Program-made: the position numbers and the translations under genes
Source of the DNA: Aristolochia californica
Lineage: Eukaryota > Streptophyta > Magnoliopsida > Piperales > Aristolochiaceae
Length of the DNA stretch: 64,000 nucleotides
Assembly: GCA_029961685.1 (NCBI GenBank)
Contig: JARWKL010000015.1
Span: forward strand, 15,498,801 to 15,562,800
Direction: 5' to 3'
Notes under the pieces: generated by a model
What the model saw: only the letters and a program-made list of their open reading frames with translations
Database searches by the model: none
Told to the model about the DNA's origin: nothing
In this document: one piece after another, positions 52,751-63,100 of the stretch
Numbering within the stretch: the first letter of the stretch is position 1
How the letters are laid out: every line of letters starts with the position of its first letter

Positions 52751-54750
52751 TATCCACAATACTTAAAACATGTTTGGATCACATAGAAGTCTTTTTCCTA
52801 TAAATATCTCCAAGCTATTATTAGGGGGTTGTACTAGTAGAATTTCCCAAACATGGATAACAAAACTTTGGAGTTAATTTTTAGTGCGTGAAATAATTTT
52901 CTTCACTTACATTTATTAAAGTTTTTGAATTTTTTTGCACACATGAACTCTAAAATTTTCATTTTGTTGCGATCTATTTGCCTTGTATCTTTTTTGTTTA
53001 CGAGAAAAATGGGAGAGTGAAAACTCAAGTTTGGATCTGAAAAACAATTTGAACATCCAAAATGGAAATGCACAAATGCTTAGAGAGATAATTCGAAAAA
53101 GTATCTGTTATTTTTAAGGATAGGCAAAAAGTGGGTTGTTTGGCTCTAGTAAATATCCAACCACACGTTCACTTGAGAATTTAATTTTTTCTATTCCTTG
53201 AAATTTTTGGATCGTTAGGTCACTTGCATCCTCAACATGTTTCTGGCATGCATATCCACCTCACTTAAAACATGTTATGGTCGGTTAGATGTCTCTTTCC
53301 TATAAAATTCCGCCACTATTATTAGGGGGTTGTACTAGTGGAATTTCCCAAACATTGATAACAAAACTTTGGAGTTCATTTTTAGCGCATGATATAATTT
53401 TTTCACTTACATTTATTATAGTTTTCAAATTATTTTTCATTTAGTTGAAATCTATTTGCCATATACCTTTTTTGTTTACAAGAAAAATGGGAGAGTGAAA
53501 AATCAAGTTTGAATCTGAAAAAAAAAATTTGAACATCCAAAATTGAAATTCACAAATACAGAGAGAGACAATTTCAAAAAGTATCTGCGATTTTTAAGGA
53601 TAGGCAAAAAGTGGTTTGTTTGGCTCTAGTAAGTATCCAACCACTCGTTCACTTGAGAATTTAATTTTTTCTACTCTTGAAAATTTGGGATCATTAGGTC
53701 ACTTGCATCCTCAACATGTTTCTGGCATGCATATCCTCCACACTTAAAACATGTTAGGATCAGTTAGAAGTGTCTTTCCTATAAAATTCCACCAAGCTAC
53801 TATTATGGGGTAATACTTGTGGAATTTCCCAAACATAGATTACAAATTTTCTGAGATCAAATTTAGTGCGTGAAAAAATTTTCTTCACTTACATTATTAT
53901 AGTTTTCAAATATTTTTGAACACATGAACTCTAAAATTTTCATTTTCTTGTGATCTATGAGCCTTATATCTTTTTTGTTTACTAGAAAAATGGGAGAGTG
54001 AAAACTTGAGTTTGCATCTGAAAAAAAATTTTAACATCCAAAATGGTAACGCACGAATGCTGAGAGAGATATTTCCAAAAAGTATCCGTGATTTTTAAGG
54101 GTAGGCAAAAAGTTGGTTGTTTGGCTCTCGTAAGTATCAAACCTCACGTTAACTTGAGAATTTAATTTTTTCTACTCCTTGAAAATTTTGGATAATAAGG
54201 TGACTTGCATCCTCAACATGTTTCTGGCATGCATATCCACCACACTTAAAACATGTTAGGATTAGTTAAAAGTCTCTTTCCTATAAAATTCCACCAACCT
54301 ATTATTAGGGGGTTGTACTAGAGGAGTTTCACAAACATTGATAACAAAACTTTGGAGTTCATTTTTAGTGCGTGAAATAATTTTCTTTACTTACATTTAT
54401 TATATTTTTCAAATATTTTTTCACACATTATCTCTGAAGTTTTGATTTTTTTGCGATCAATTTGCCTTATATCTTTTTTGTTTACGAGAAAAATGGGAGA
54501 GTGAAAACTCAAGTTTGAATGTGAAAAAAAATTTGAACATCCAAAATGGAAATGCACAAATGCTGAGACAGAGAATTCCAGAAAGTATCTGTGATTTTTT
54601 AGGTTAGGCAAAAAGTGGGTTGCTTGGCTCTGGAAAATATCCAACTACACATTAACTTGAGAATTTCATTTTTTCTACTCATTGAAATTTTTGGATCATT
54701 ATGTCACTTGCCTCCTGAACATGTTTATGCCATGCAAATCCACCGCACTT
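52750..54750 (+). repeat. Four-monomer block C, partner of blocks A and B
   Basis: Matches block B at an offset of about 5.0 kb: CCTATAAATATCTCC (52,797 with 47,791), TTTATTAAAGTTTTTGAATT, CCTTGTATC, GAAAAACAATTTGAAC, GCTTAGAGAG, CTGTTATTTTTAAGG, ATCGTTAGGTCAC (53,213), GTTATGGTCGG, GTGAAAAATCAAGTTTGAATC, TATGAGCC, CACAAACATTGATAAC, and GATTTTTTAGG with CTCTGGAAAATATCC. One monomer near 53,432 has lost about 27 bp, covering GCACACATGAACTC. The match ends about 54.75 kb, earlier than the A-B match. Confidence 0.75.
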
Positions 54751-56000
54751 AAAACATGTTAGGATCAATTAGAAGTCTCATTCCTATAAAATTCCACCAA
54801 GCTATAATTCGGGGGTTGTACTAGTGGAATTTTTCAAACATGGATAATAAAACTTTGGAGTTCATTTTTAGTGCGTGAAATAATTTTCTTCACTTAAATT
54901 TATTTTAGTTTTCAAATTTTTTTGCACACATGAACTCTAAGATTTTCATTTTGTTGTGATCCATTAGCCTTATATCTTTTTTGTTTACGAGAAAAATGGA
55001 AGAGTGAAAACTCAAGGTTGGATCTGAAAAACAATTTGATCATCAAAAATGGAAATGCACAAATGCTAAGAGAGATAATTCCAAAAACTAACTGTGATTT
55101 TTAAGGATAGGTAAATAGTGGGTTGTTTGGCTCTGGTACATATCCAACCACACGTTAACTAGAGAATTTAATTTTTCTACTCCTTGAGATTTTGGGATGA
55201 TTAGGTTACTTGCATCCTCAACATGTTTCTGGCAGTCTTATCCACCACACTTAAAACATGTTACAATTAGAGAGGTAATTAGTGGGTTGTTTGGCTCTGG
55301 TATATATCCAACCACACATTAACTAGAGAATTTAATTTTTCTACTCCTTGAGATTTTGGGATGATTAGGTTACTTGCATCCTCAACATGTTTCTGGCAGT
55401 CTTATCCACCACACTTAAAACATGTTACAATTAGATAGAAGTATCTTCCCTATAAAATTCGACCAAGCTATTATTAGGGGGTTGTACAAGTGGAATTTCC
55501 CAAACCTGGGTAACAAAACTTTGGAGTTATTTTTTAGTGCGTGAAATAATTTTCTTCACTTATATTTATTATAGTTTCCAAATTTTCTTGCACACATGAA
55601 CTTTAAAATTTTCATTTTGTTGCCATCTATTTGCGTTATATCTTTTTTGTTTACGAGAGAAATGGAAGAGTGAAAACTCAACGTTGGATCTGAAAAAAAA
55701 ATTTGATCATCTAAAATGGAAATGGCCAAATGCTAAGAGAGATAATTAGAAAAAGTATTTGTGAATTGTAAGGATAAGCAAAAAGTGGGATGTTTGGCTC
55801 TAGTAAATATCCAACACAACGTTCACTTAAGAATTTATTTTTTTCTACCCCTTGAAATTTTTTGATCGTTAGGTCACTTGCATCCTCAACATGTTTCTCG
55901 CATGCATATCCACCACGCTTAAAACATGTTAGGATCAGTTGGAAGTCTCTTTCCTATAAAATTCCACCAAGCTATTATTAGGGGGTTGTACTAGTGGAAT
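54750..56000 (+). repeat. Block related to 61.9-63.1 kb
   Basis: Shared variants are AAGCTATAATT.GGGGG, CTTAAATTTATTTTAG (54,893 with 62,045), ACTCAAGGTTGGATCTGAA followed by TTTGATCATC, GATAGAAGTATCTTCCC (55,434 with 62,423), and GATCGTTAGG later on. The offset falls from about 7.15 kb to about 6.99 kb across the 164-bp duplication that only this copy has. Confidence 0.75.
55109..55436 (+). repeat. 164-bp tandem duplication inside one monomer
   Basis: Copy 1 is 55,109-55,272 and copy 2 is 55,273-55,436. Both contain AGTGGGTTGTTTGGCTC, TTGAGATTTTGGGATGATT, GGCAGTCTTATCC and TGTTACAATTAGA, all spaced exactly 164 bp apart. I see about three differences between the copies: AAT/ATT near the start, TACATAT/TATATAT, and ACGTTAAC/ACATTAAC. 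The related monomer at 62.3 kb is single and lacks GGCAGTC, so the duplication is younger than the split of these two blocks. Confidence 0.9.
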
Positions 56001-56816
56001 TTCCCAAACATGGATAACAAAACTTTGGATTTAATTTTTAGTGCATGAAATATTTTCTTCACTTACATTTATTATAAATTTCAAATTTTTTTGCACACAT
56101 GAACTCTAAAATTTTCATTTTGTTGCAATCTATTTGCCTTATCTATTTTTTGTTTACGAGAAAAATGGGAGAGTGAAAACTCAAGTTTGGTTCTAAAAAA
56201 TAATTTGAACATCCAAAATGGAAATGCTCAAATGCGGAGAGAGATAATTCCAAAAAGTATCTGTGATTTCTAAGGATAGGCAAAAAATGGGTTGTTTGGC
56301 TCTGGTAAGTATCCAACCACACATTAACTTGAGAATTTAATTTTTATTACACTTTGAAATTTTTGGATCATTAGGTCACTTGCATCCTCAACATGTTTCT
56401 GGCATGCATATCCACCACACTTAAAACATGTTAGGATTAGTTAGATGTTTCTTTCCTATAAAATTCCACCAACCTATGATTAGCGGGTTGTACGAGTGAA
56501 ATTTCCCAAACATGGATAATTAAACTTTGGATTTCATTTTCAGTGCGTGAAATAATTTTCTTCACTTATATTATTATAGTTTTCAAATATTTTTGCACAT
56601 ATGAACTCTAAAATTTTCATTTTGTTGCGATCTATTTTCCTTATGTCTTTTTGGTTTACGAGAAAAATGGGAGAGTGAAAACTCAAGTTTGGATGTGAAA
56701 AAAAATTTGAATCATTAAGTCACTTCCATCCTCAGCATGTTTATGGAAAGCATATCCACCATACTTATAACATGTTAGGATCAGTTAGAAGTCTCTTTCC
56801 TATAAAATTCCACCAA
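56000..56816 (+). repeat. Satellite monomers left of the foreign insert
   Basis: One fairly ordinary monomer with TTAGCGGGTTGTACGAG and GGATAATTAAAC, variants shared with 57.5 and 59.0 kb, is followed by the monomer that has lost about 157 bp near 56,708. Confidence 0.75.
56700..56715 (+). repeat. About 157-bp deletion junction in monomer
   Basis: The A-tract after GGATGTG runs into ATTTGAATCATTAAGTC, so everything from GAACATCC to CTTGAAATTTTT is lost. The anchor interval is about 346 bp (56,391 to 56,737). TTGAA occurs on both sides of the lost segment in a normal monomer, which would allow a microhomology-mediated loss. Confidence 0.8.
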
Positions 56817-57017
56817 CGAGCCATTCATTTCCAAGGACTAAATCTAGTCCTGAGTTTATGTTTGATCCTAAACTAATGAACTTTGGAATCATAAACTTTT
56901 CACCTCCAATGTCGAGATCAATGTTTCGGGCTTCGCAAGGAAGAGAGATATTTTCTCCGGAGCCAACGGTTACTTGAAGGGGTAAGCTATTATTAGGGGG
57001 TTGTACTAGTGGAATTT
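56805..57017. repeat. Monomer inverted repeat split by the insert
   Basis: The left arm AAATTCCAC is at 56,805-56,813 and the right arm GTGGAATTT at 57,009-57,017. Both arms are intact, but the spacer is enlarged from 26 to about 195 bases by the foreign fragment, which entered three bases into the spacer. Confidence 0.85.
56817..56983 (-). pseudogene. Retropepsin-like fragment inserted in the satellite
   Basis: This 167-bp stretch has no counterpart in any other monomer and is visibly richer in G and C than its surroundings. On the minus strand it is open throughout and reads as about 55 residues within a chance longer frame running from 57,078 to 56,800. It shows a cysteine, then NIDLDIGG, F-x-IP, and SGLDLVLGNEWL near the end. 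The hydrophobic-LVLGN-x-WL pattern is typical of the C-terminal part of retroviral-type aspartic proteases of plant pararetroviruses (Caulimoviridae) and Ty3-type retrotransposons. The catalytic DTG/DSG region would lie upstream and is absent, so this is a non-functional fragment. It interrupts a monomer after CCACCAA, and the satellite resumes with AAGCTATT, so only AA is repeated at the edges. There are no LTRs, poly-A tail or longer target-site duplication. Capture as filler DNA during repair is likelier than transposition. Confidence 0.6.
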
Positions 57018-59955
57018 CCCAAACATGGATAACAAAACTTTGGAGTTCATTTTTAGTGCGTGAAATAATTTTCTTCACTTACATTTATTATACTTTTCAA
57101 ATTTTTTTGCACACATGAACTCTAAATTTTCATTTTATATCTTTTTGTTTACGAGAGAAATGGGCGAGTGTAAACTCAAGTTTGGTTCTAAAAAACAATT
57201 TGAACATCCAAAATGGAAATGCTCAAATGCGGAGAGAGATAATTCCAAAAAGTATCTGTGATTTCTAAGGATAGGTAAAAAATGGGTTGTTTGGCTCTAG
57301 TAAGTATCCAACCACACATTAACTTGAGAATTTAATTTTTTCTACACTTTGAAATTTTTGGATCATTAGGTCACTTGCATCCTCAACATGTTTCTGGCAT
57401 GCATATCCACCACACTTAAAACATGTTAGGATTAGTTAGACGTCTCTTTCCTATAAAATTCCACCAAGCTATTATTAGTGGGTTGTATGAGTGAAATTTC
57501 CCAAACATGGATAATTAAACTTTGGAGATCATATTTAGTGCGTGAAATAATTTTATTCACTTACATTTATTATAGTTTTCGAATATTTTTGCACACATGA
57601 ACTCCAAAATTTTCATTTTGTTGCGATCTATTTGCCTTATATCTTTTTTGTTTAGGAGAAAAATGGGAGAGTGAAAACTCAAGTTTGGATCTGAAAAAAA
57701 ATTTTAACATCCGAAATGGAAATGCACAAATGCTGAGAGAGAAAATTCAAAAAAGTATCACCAATTTTTAAGGATAGGCAAAAAGTGGGTTGTTTGGCTC
57801 TCGTAAGTATCCAACCACACATTAAACAGAGAATTTAATTTTTTCTTCTCCTTGAAATTTTTGGATCATTACGTCACTTGCATCCTCAACATGTTTCCGG
57901 CATGCATATCCACCACACTTAAAACATGTTAGGATCAGTTAGAAGTCTCTTTCCTAAAAAATTCCACCAAGCTATTATTAGGTAGTTGTACTAGTGGTAT
58001 TTTCCAAACATGGATAACAAAACTTTGGAGTTCATTTTTAGTGCGTGAAATAATTTTATACACTTACATTTATTATAGTTTTCAAATTTTTTTGCACACA
58101 TGAACTCTAAAATTTTCATTTGTTGCCATCTATTTGCCTTATATCTTTTTTGTTTATGAGAAAAATGGGAGAGTGAAAACTTGAGTTTGGATGTGAAAAA
58201 AAAATTGAACATCCAAAATGGAAATGCATTATTGCAGAGAGAGATAATTCCAAAAAGTATCTGTGATTTTTAATGATAGCCAAAAGTGGGTTGTTTGGCT
58301 CTGGTAAATATCCAACCACACGTTAAGTTGAGAATTTAATTTTTTCTAGTCCTTGAAATTTTTGGATCATTAGGTCACTTGCATCCTCAACATATTTCTG
58401 GCATGCATATCCCCCACACTTAAAACATGTTAGGATCAGTTAGAAGTCTCTTTCCTATAAAATTCCACCAAGCTATTATTAGGGGGTTGTACTAGTGGAA
58501 TTTCCCAAACATGGATAACAAAATTTTGGAGTTCATTTTTAGTGCGTGAAATAATTTTCTTCACTTACATTTATTATACTGTTCAAATTTTTTTGCACAC
58601 ATGAACTCTAAATTTTCATTTTATATCTTTTTGTTTACGAGAAAAATGGGAGAGTGAAAACTCAAGTTTGGTTCTAAAAAACAATTTGAACATCCAAAAT
58701 GGAAATGCTCAAATGCGGAGAGAGATAATTCCAAAAAGTATCTGTGATTTCTAAGGATAGGTAAAAAATGGGTTGTTTGGCTCTGGTAAGTATCCAACCA
58801 CACATTAACTTGAGAATTTAATTTTTTTTGCACTTTCAAATTTTTGGATCATTAGGTCACTTGCATCCTCAACATGTTTCTGGCATGCATATCCACCACA
58901 CTTAAAACATGTTAGGATTAGTTAGACATCTCTTTCCTATAAAATTCCACCAACCTATGATTAGCGGGTTGTACGAGTGAAATTTCCCAAACATGGATAA
59001 TTAAACTTTGAAGATCATATTTAGTGCGTGAAATAATTTTCTTCACTTACATTTATTATAGTTTTCAAATATTTTTTCACACATGAACTCTAAAATTTTC
59101 ATTTTGTTGCGATCTATTTGCCATATATCTTTTTTGTTTAGGAGAAAATTGGGAGAGTGAAAACTCAAGTTTGGATCTGAAAAAAAATTTGAACATCCGA
59201 ATTGGAAATGCACAAATGCTGAGAGAGATAATTCAAAAAAGTATCAGTGATTTTTAAGGATAGGAAAAAAGTGGGTTGTTTGGCTCTGGTAAGTATCCAA
59301 CCACACATTAACTTGAGAATTTAATTTTTTCTACTCCTTGAAATTTTTGGATCAGTACGTCACTTGCATCCTCAACATGTTTCCGGCATGCATATCCGCC
59401 ACACTTAAAACATGTTAGGATCAGTTAGAAGTCTCTTTCCTACAAAATTCCACCAAGCTATTATTAGGTAGTTGTACTAGTGGAATTTTCCAAACATGGA
59501 TAACAAAACTTTGGAGTTCATTTTTAGTGCGTGAAATAATTTTCTACACTTACATTTATTATAATTTTCAAATTTTTTTGCACACATGAACTCCAAAATT
59601 TTCATTTTGTTGCCATCTATTTGCCTTATATCTTTTTTGTTTATGAGAAAAATGGGAGTGTGAAAACTTGAGTTTGGATGTGAAAAAAAAATTGAACATC
59701 CAAAATGGAAATGCATTATTGCAGAGAGAGATAATTCCAAAAAGTATCTGTGATTTTTAATGATAGCCAAAAGTGGGTTGTTTGGCTCTGGTAAATATCC
59801 AACCACACGTTAAGTTGAGAATTTAATTTTTTCTACTCCTTGAAATTTTTGGATCATTAGGTCACTTGCATCCTCAACATATTTCTGGCATGCATATCCC
59901 CCACACTTAAAACATGTTAGGATCAGTTAGAAGTCTCTTTCCTATAAAATTCCAC
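56986..59955 (+). repeat. Recent tandem duplication of a three-monomer block, about 1.49 kb
   Basis: Copy 1 is about 56,986-58,470 and copy 2 about 58,471-59,955. Anchors match at 57,388/58,874, 57,891/59,377 and 58,392/59,879, giving offsets of 1,486-1,487 bp. Shared rare variants are TTATTATAC for TTATTATAG, the 19-bp internal deletion, GGTTCTAAAAAACAATTTG, AATGCTCAAATGCGG, GATTAGTTAGAC, a TTATTAGGTAGTTG variant, AATGCATTATTGCAG, TAATGATAGCCAAAAG and ATATCCCCCACAC. Copy 2 does not contain the protease-like insert at its own left edge. The left boundary of copy 1 coincides, within resolution, with the right edge of that insert. Confidence 0.85.
58460..58503. repeat. Conserved 9-bp inverted repeat in the monomer (exemplar)
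   Basis: The left arm AAATTCCAC is at 58460-58468 and the right arm GTGGAATTT at 58495-58503. The 26-base spacer contains AAGCTATTATTAGGGGG and ends in ACTA, so an ACTAGT palindrome overlaps the start of the right arm. The same arrangement appears at the same phase in most monomers of the window; some copies carry a mutation in one arm. It could extrude as a hairpin or cruciform, or serve as a two-fold symmetric protein site. Neither is shown by the sequence. The exemplar is one of the perfect copies. Confidence 0.85.
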
Positions 59956-61900
59956 CAAGTTATTATAAGGGGGTTGTACTAGTGGATTTTCCCCAACATG
60001 GATAACAAAACTTTGGAGTTCATTTTTAGTGCATGAAATAATTTTCTTCACTTACATTTATTATAGTTTTCAAATTTTTTTGCACACATGAGCTCTAAAC
60101 TTTTCATTTTTTTTGCGATCTATTTGCCATATATCTTTTTTTTACGAGAAAAATGGGAGAGTGAAATCAAAAGTTTGGATTGGAAAAAAAATTTGAACAT
60201 CCAAAATGGAAATGCACATATGCTGAGAGAGATAATTCCGAAAAGTATATGTGATTTTTAAGGATAGGAAAAAAGTGGGTTGTTTTGCTCTGGTAAATAT
60301 CCAACTACAAGTTAACTTGAGAATTTAATTTTTTCTACACCTTCAAATTTTTGGATCATTAGGTCACTTGCATCCTCAACATGTTTCTGGCATGCATATC
60401 CACCACACTTAAAACTTGTTAGGATCACTTAGAAGTTTGTTTCCTATAAAATTCCACCAAGCTATTATTAGGGGGTTGTACTAGTCGAATTTCGCAAACA
60501 GGGATAAAAAAACCTTGGAGTTCATTTTTAATGTGGGAAATAATTTTCTTCACTTACATTTATTATAGTTTTCAAATTTTTTTGCTCACATGAACTAGAA
60601 AATTTTCATTTTGTTGTGATCTATTTGCCATATATCTTTTTTGTTCAGGAGAAAAATGGGAGAGTGAAAACTCAAGTTTGGATGTGAAAAAAAATTCGAA
60701 CATCCAAAATGGATATGCACAAAACCTGAGAGAGATAATTCCAAAAAGTATCTTTGATTTTTAAGGATAGGCAAAAAGTGGATTGTTTGGCTCTGGTAAG
60801 CGTTAACTTGAGAATTTAATTTTTTCTACACCTAGAATTTTTTGGATCATTAGGTCACTTGCATCCTCAACATGTTTTTTGCATACATATCCACCATACT
60901 TAAAACCTGTTAGGATTAGTTAGAAGTCTCCTTCCTATAATATTCCACAAAGCTATTATTTGGGGGTTGTATTAGTGGAATTTCCCAAACATGGGTAATA
61001 AAACTTTAGATATCATATTTAGTGCGTGAAATAATTTTCTTCACTTACATTATTATAGTTTTCAAATATTTTGGCACACATGAACTATAAAATTTTTATT
61101 TTTTGCGATCTATGTGCCTTATATCTTTTTTTATTACGAGAAAAATGGGAGAGTGAAAACTTCAAGTTTGCATCTGAAAAAAAATAATAACATCCAAAAT
61201 TGAAATGCACGAATGCTGAGAGAGATAATTCTAGAAAGTATCCGTGATTTTTAAGGGTAGGTAAAAAGTTGGTTGTTTGGCTCGGGTAAGTATCCAACCA
61301 CACGTTAACTTGAGAATTTAATTCTTTCTACTCCTTCAAATTTTTGGATCATTAGGTCACTTGCATCCTCAACATGTTTCTCGCATGCATATCCACCACA
61401 CTTAAAACAAGTTAGGATCAGTTAGAAGTGACTTTCTTATAAAATCTCCAAGCTATTATTAGGGGGTTGTACTAGTGGAATTTCCCAAACACGGAAAACA
61501 AAACTTTGGAATTCATTTTTAGTGCGTGAAATAATTTTCTTCACTTACATTTATTATAGTTTTCAAATTTTTTTGTACCCATGAACTCTAAAATTTTTAT
61601 TTTGTTGCGATCTATTTGCCTTATATCTTTTTTTTTCCGAGAAAAATTGGAGAGTGAAAACTCAAGTTTGGATCTGAAAAAAATTTGAACATCCAAAATG
61701 GAAATGCACAAATGCAGAGAGAGGAAATTACAAAAAGTAGCTGTGATTTTTAAGGATGGGTAAAAAGTGGGTTGTTTGGCTCTGGTAAGTATCCAACCAC
61801 ACGTTAACTTCAGAATTTGATTTTTTCTACACCTTGAAATTTTGGGATCATTAGGTCACTTGCATCCTCAACATGTTTCTGCCATGCATATCCACCACAC
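59955..61900 (+). repeat. Satellite monomers, including the partner of 46.9-47.65 kb
   Basis: Units at 60.4-61.1 kb match 46.9-47.65 kb through GTAAGCGTTAAC, AAAGTGGATTG, ATTCCACAAAG and CTTACATTATTATAG. The unit near 61,110-61,270 carries the TATGTGCC, AAGGGTAGG and AAAGTTGG variants found in blocks A, B and C. No gene seen. Confidence 0.75.
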
Positions 61901-63100
61901 TTAAAACATGTTAGGATAAATTAGAAGTCTCTTTTTTATAAAATTCCACCAAGCTATAATTAGGGGGTTGTACTAGTGGAATATCCCAAACATGGACAAT
62001 AAAACTTTGGAGTTCATTTTTAGTGCGTTAAATAATTTTCTTCACTTAAATTTATTTTAGTTTTCAAATTTTTTTGCACACATGAACTCTTAAATTTTCA
62101 TTTTGTTCCGATCTATTTGCCTTATATCTTTTATGTTTACGAGAAAAATGGGAGAGTGAATACTCAAGGTTGGATCTGAATAACAATTTTGATCATCTAA
62201 AATGGAAATGCAAAAATACTAAAAGAGATAACTCCAAAAAGTATCTGTGATTTTTAAATATAGGCAAAAAGTGGGTTGTTTGGCTCTGGTATATATCCAA
62301 CCACACGTTAACTTGAGAATATAATTTTTTCTACTCCTTGAACTTTTTGGATCATTAGGTTACTTGCATGCTCAACATGTTTCTGGCACGCATATCCTCC
62401 ACACTTAAAACATGTTAGGATCAGATAGAAGTATCTTCCCTATAAAATTCAACCAAGCTATTATTAGGGTATTGTACTAGTGGAATTTCCCAAACATGGA
62501 TAACAAAACTTTGGAGTTAATTTTTAGTTTGTGAAATAATTTTCTTCACTTATATTTATTATAGTTTTCAAATTTTTTTGCACACATGAACTCTAAAATT
62601 TTCATTTTGTTGCGATCTATCTACCTTGTATCTTTTTTGTTTTCGAGAAAATTGGGAGAGTGAAAACTCAAGTTTGGATCTGAAAAAAAATTAGAACATC
62701 CAAAATGGAAATGGACAAATGCTGAGAGAGATAATTCCAAAAAGTATCTGTGATTTTTATGGATAAGCAAAGAGTGGGATGTTTGGCTCAAGTAAATATC
62801 CAACCACACATTCACTTGAAAATTTAATTTTTTCTACTCATTGAAATTTTTGGATCGTTAGGTCACTTGCAACCTCAACATGTTTCTGGCATGCATATCC
62901 ACCGCACTTAAAACTTGTTAAGATCAGTTGGAAGTTTCTTTCCTATAAAATTCCACCAAGCTATTATTAGGGGGTTGTACTAGTGGAATTTCCCAAACAT
63001 GGATAAGAAAACTTTGGAGATCATTTTTAGTGCGTGAAGTCATTTTCTTCACTTACATTTATTAAAGTTTTTGAATTTTTTTGCACACTTGAACTCTAAA
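61900..63100 (+). repeat. Block related to 54.75-56.0 kb
   Basis: Same marker series as the block about 7 kb to the left, but without the 164-bp duplication. It is followed near 63,060 by the TTTATTAAAGTTTTTGAATT variant of blocks B and C. Confidence 0.75.

Noticed and set aside
56817..56983. Insert as a transposon with target-site duplication
   Set aside because: Only AA is repeated at the edges, there are no terminal repeats, and the piece is an internal coding fragment.
56800..57078. A 92-codon minus-strand gene spanning the insert
   Set aside because: Only the central 55 or so residues are protease-like. The first 32 and the last few are ordinary satellite read through, so this is not a real gene structure.
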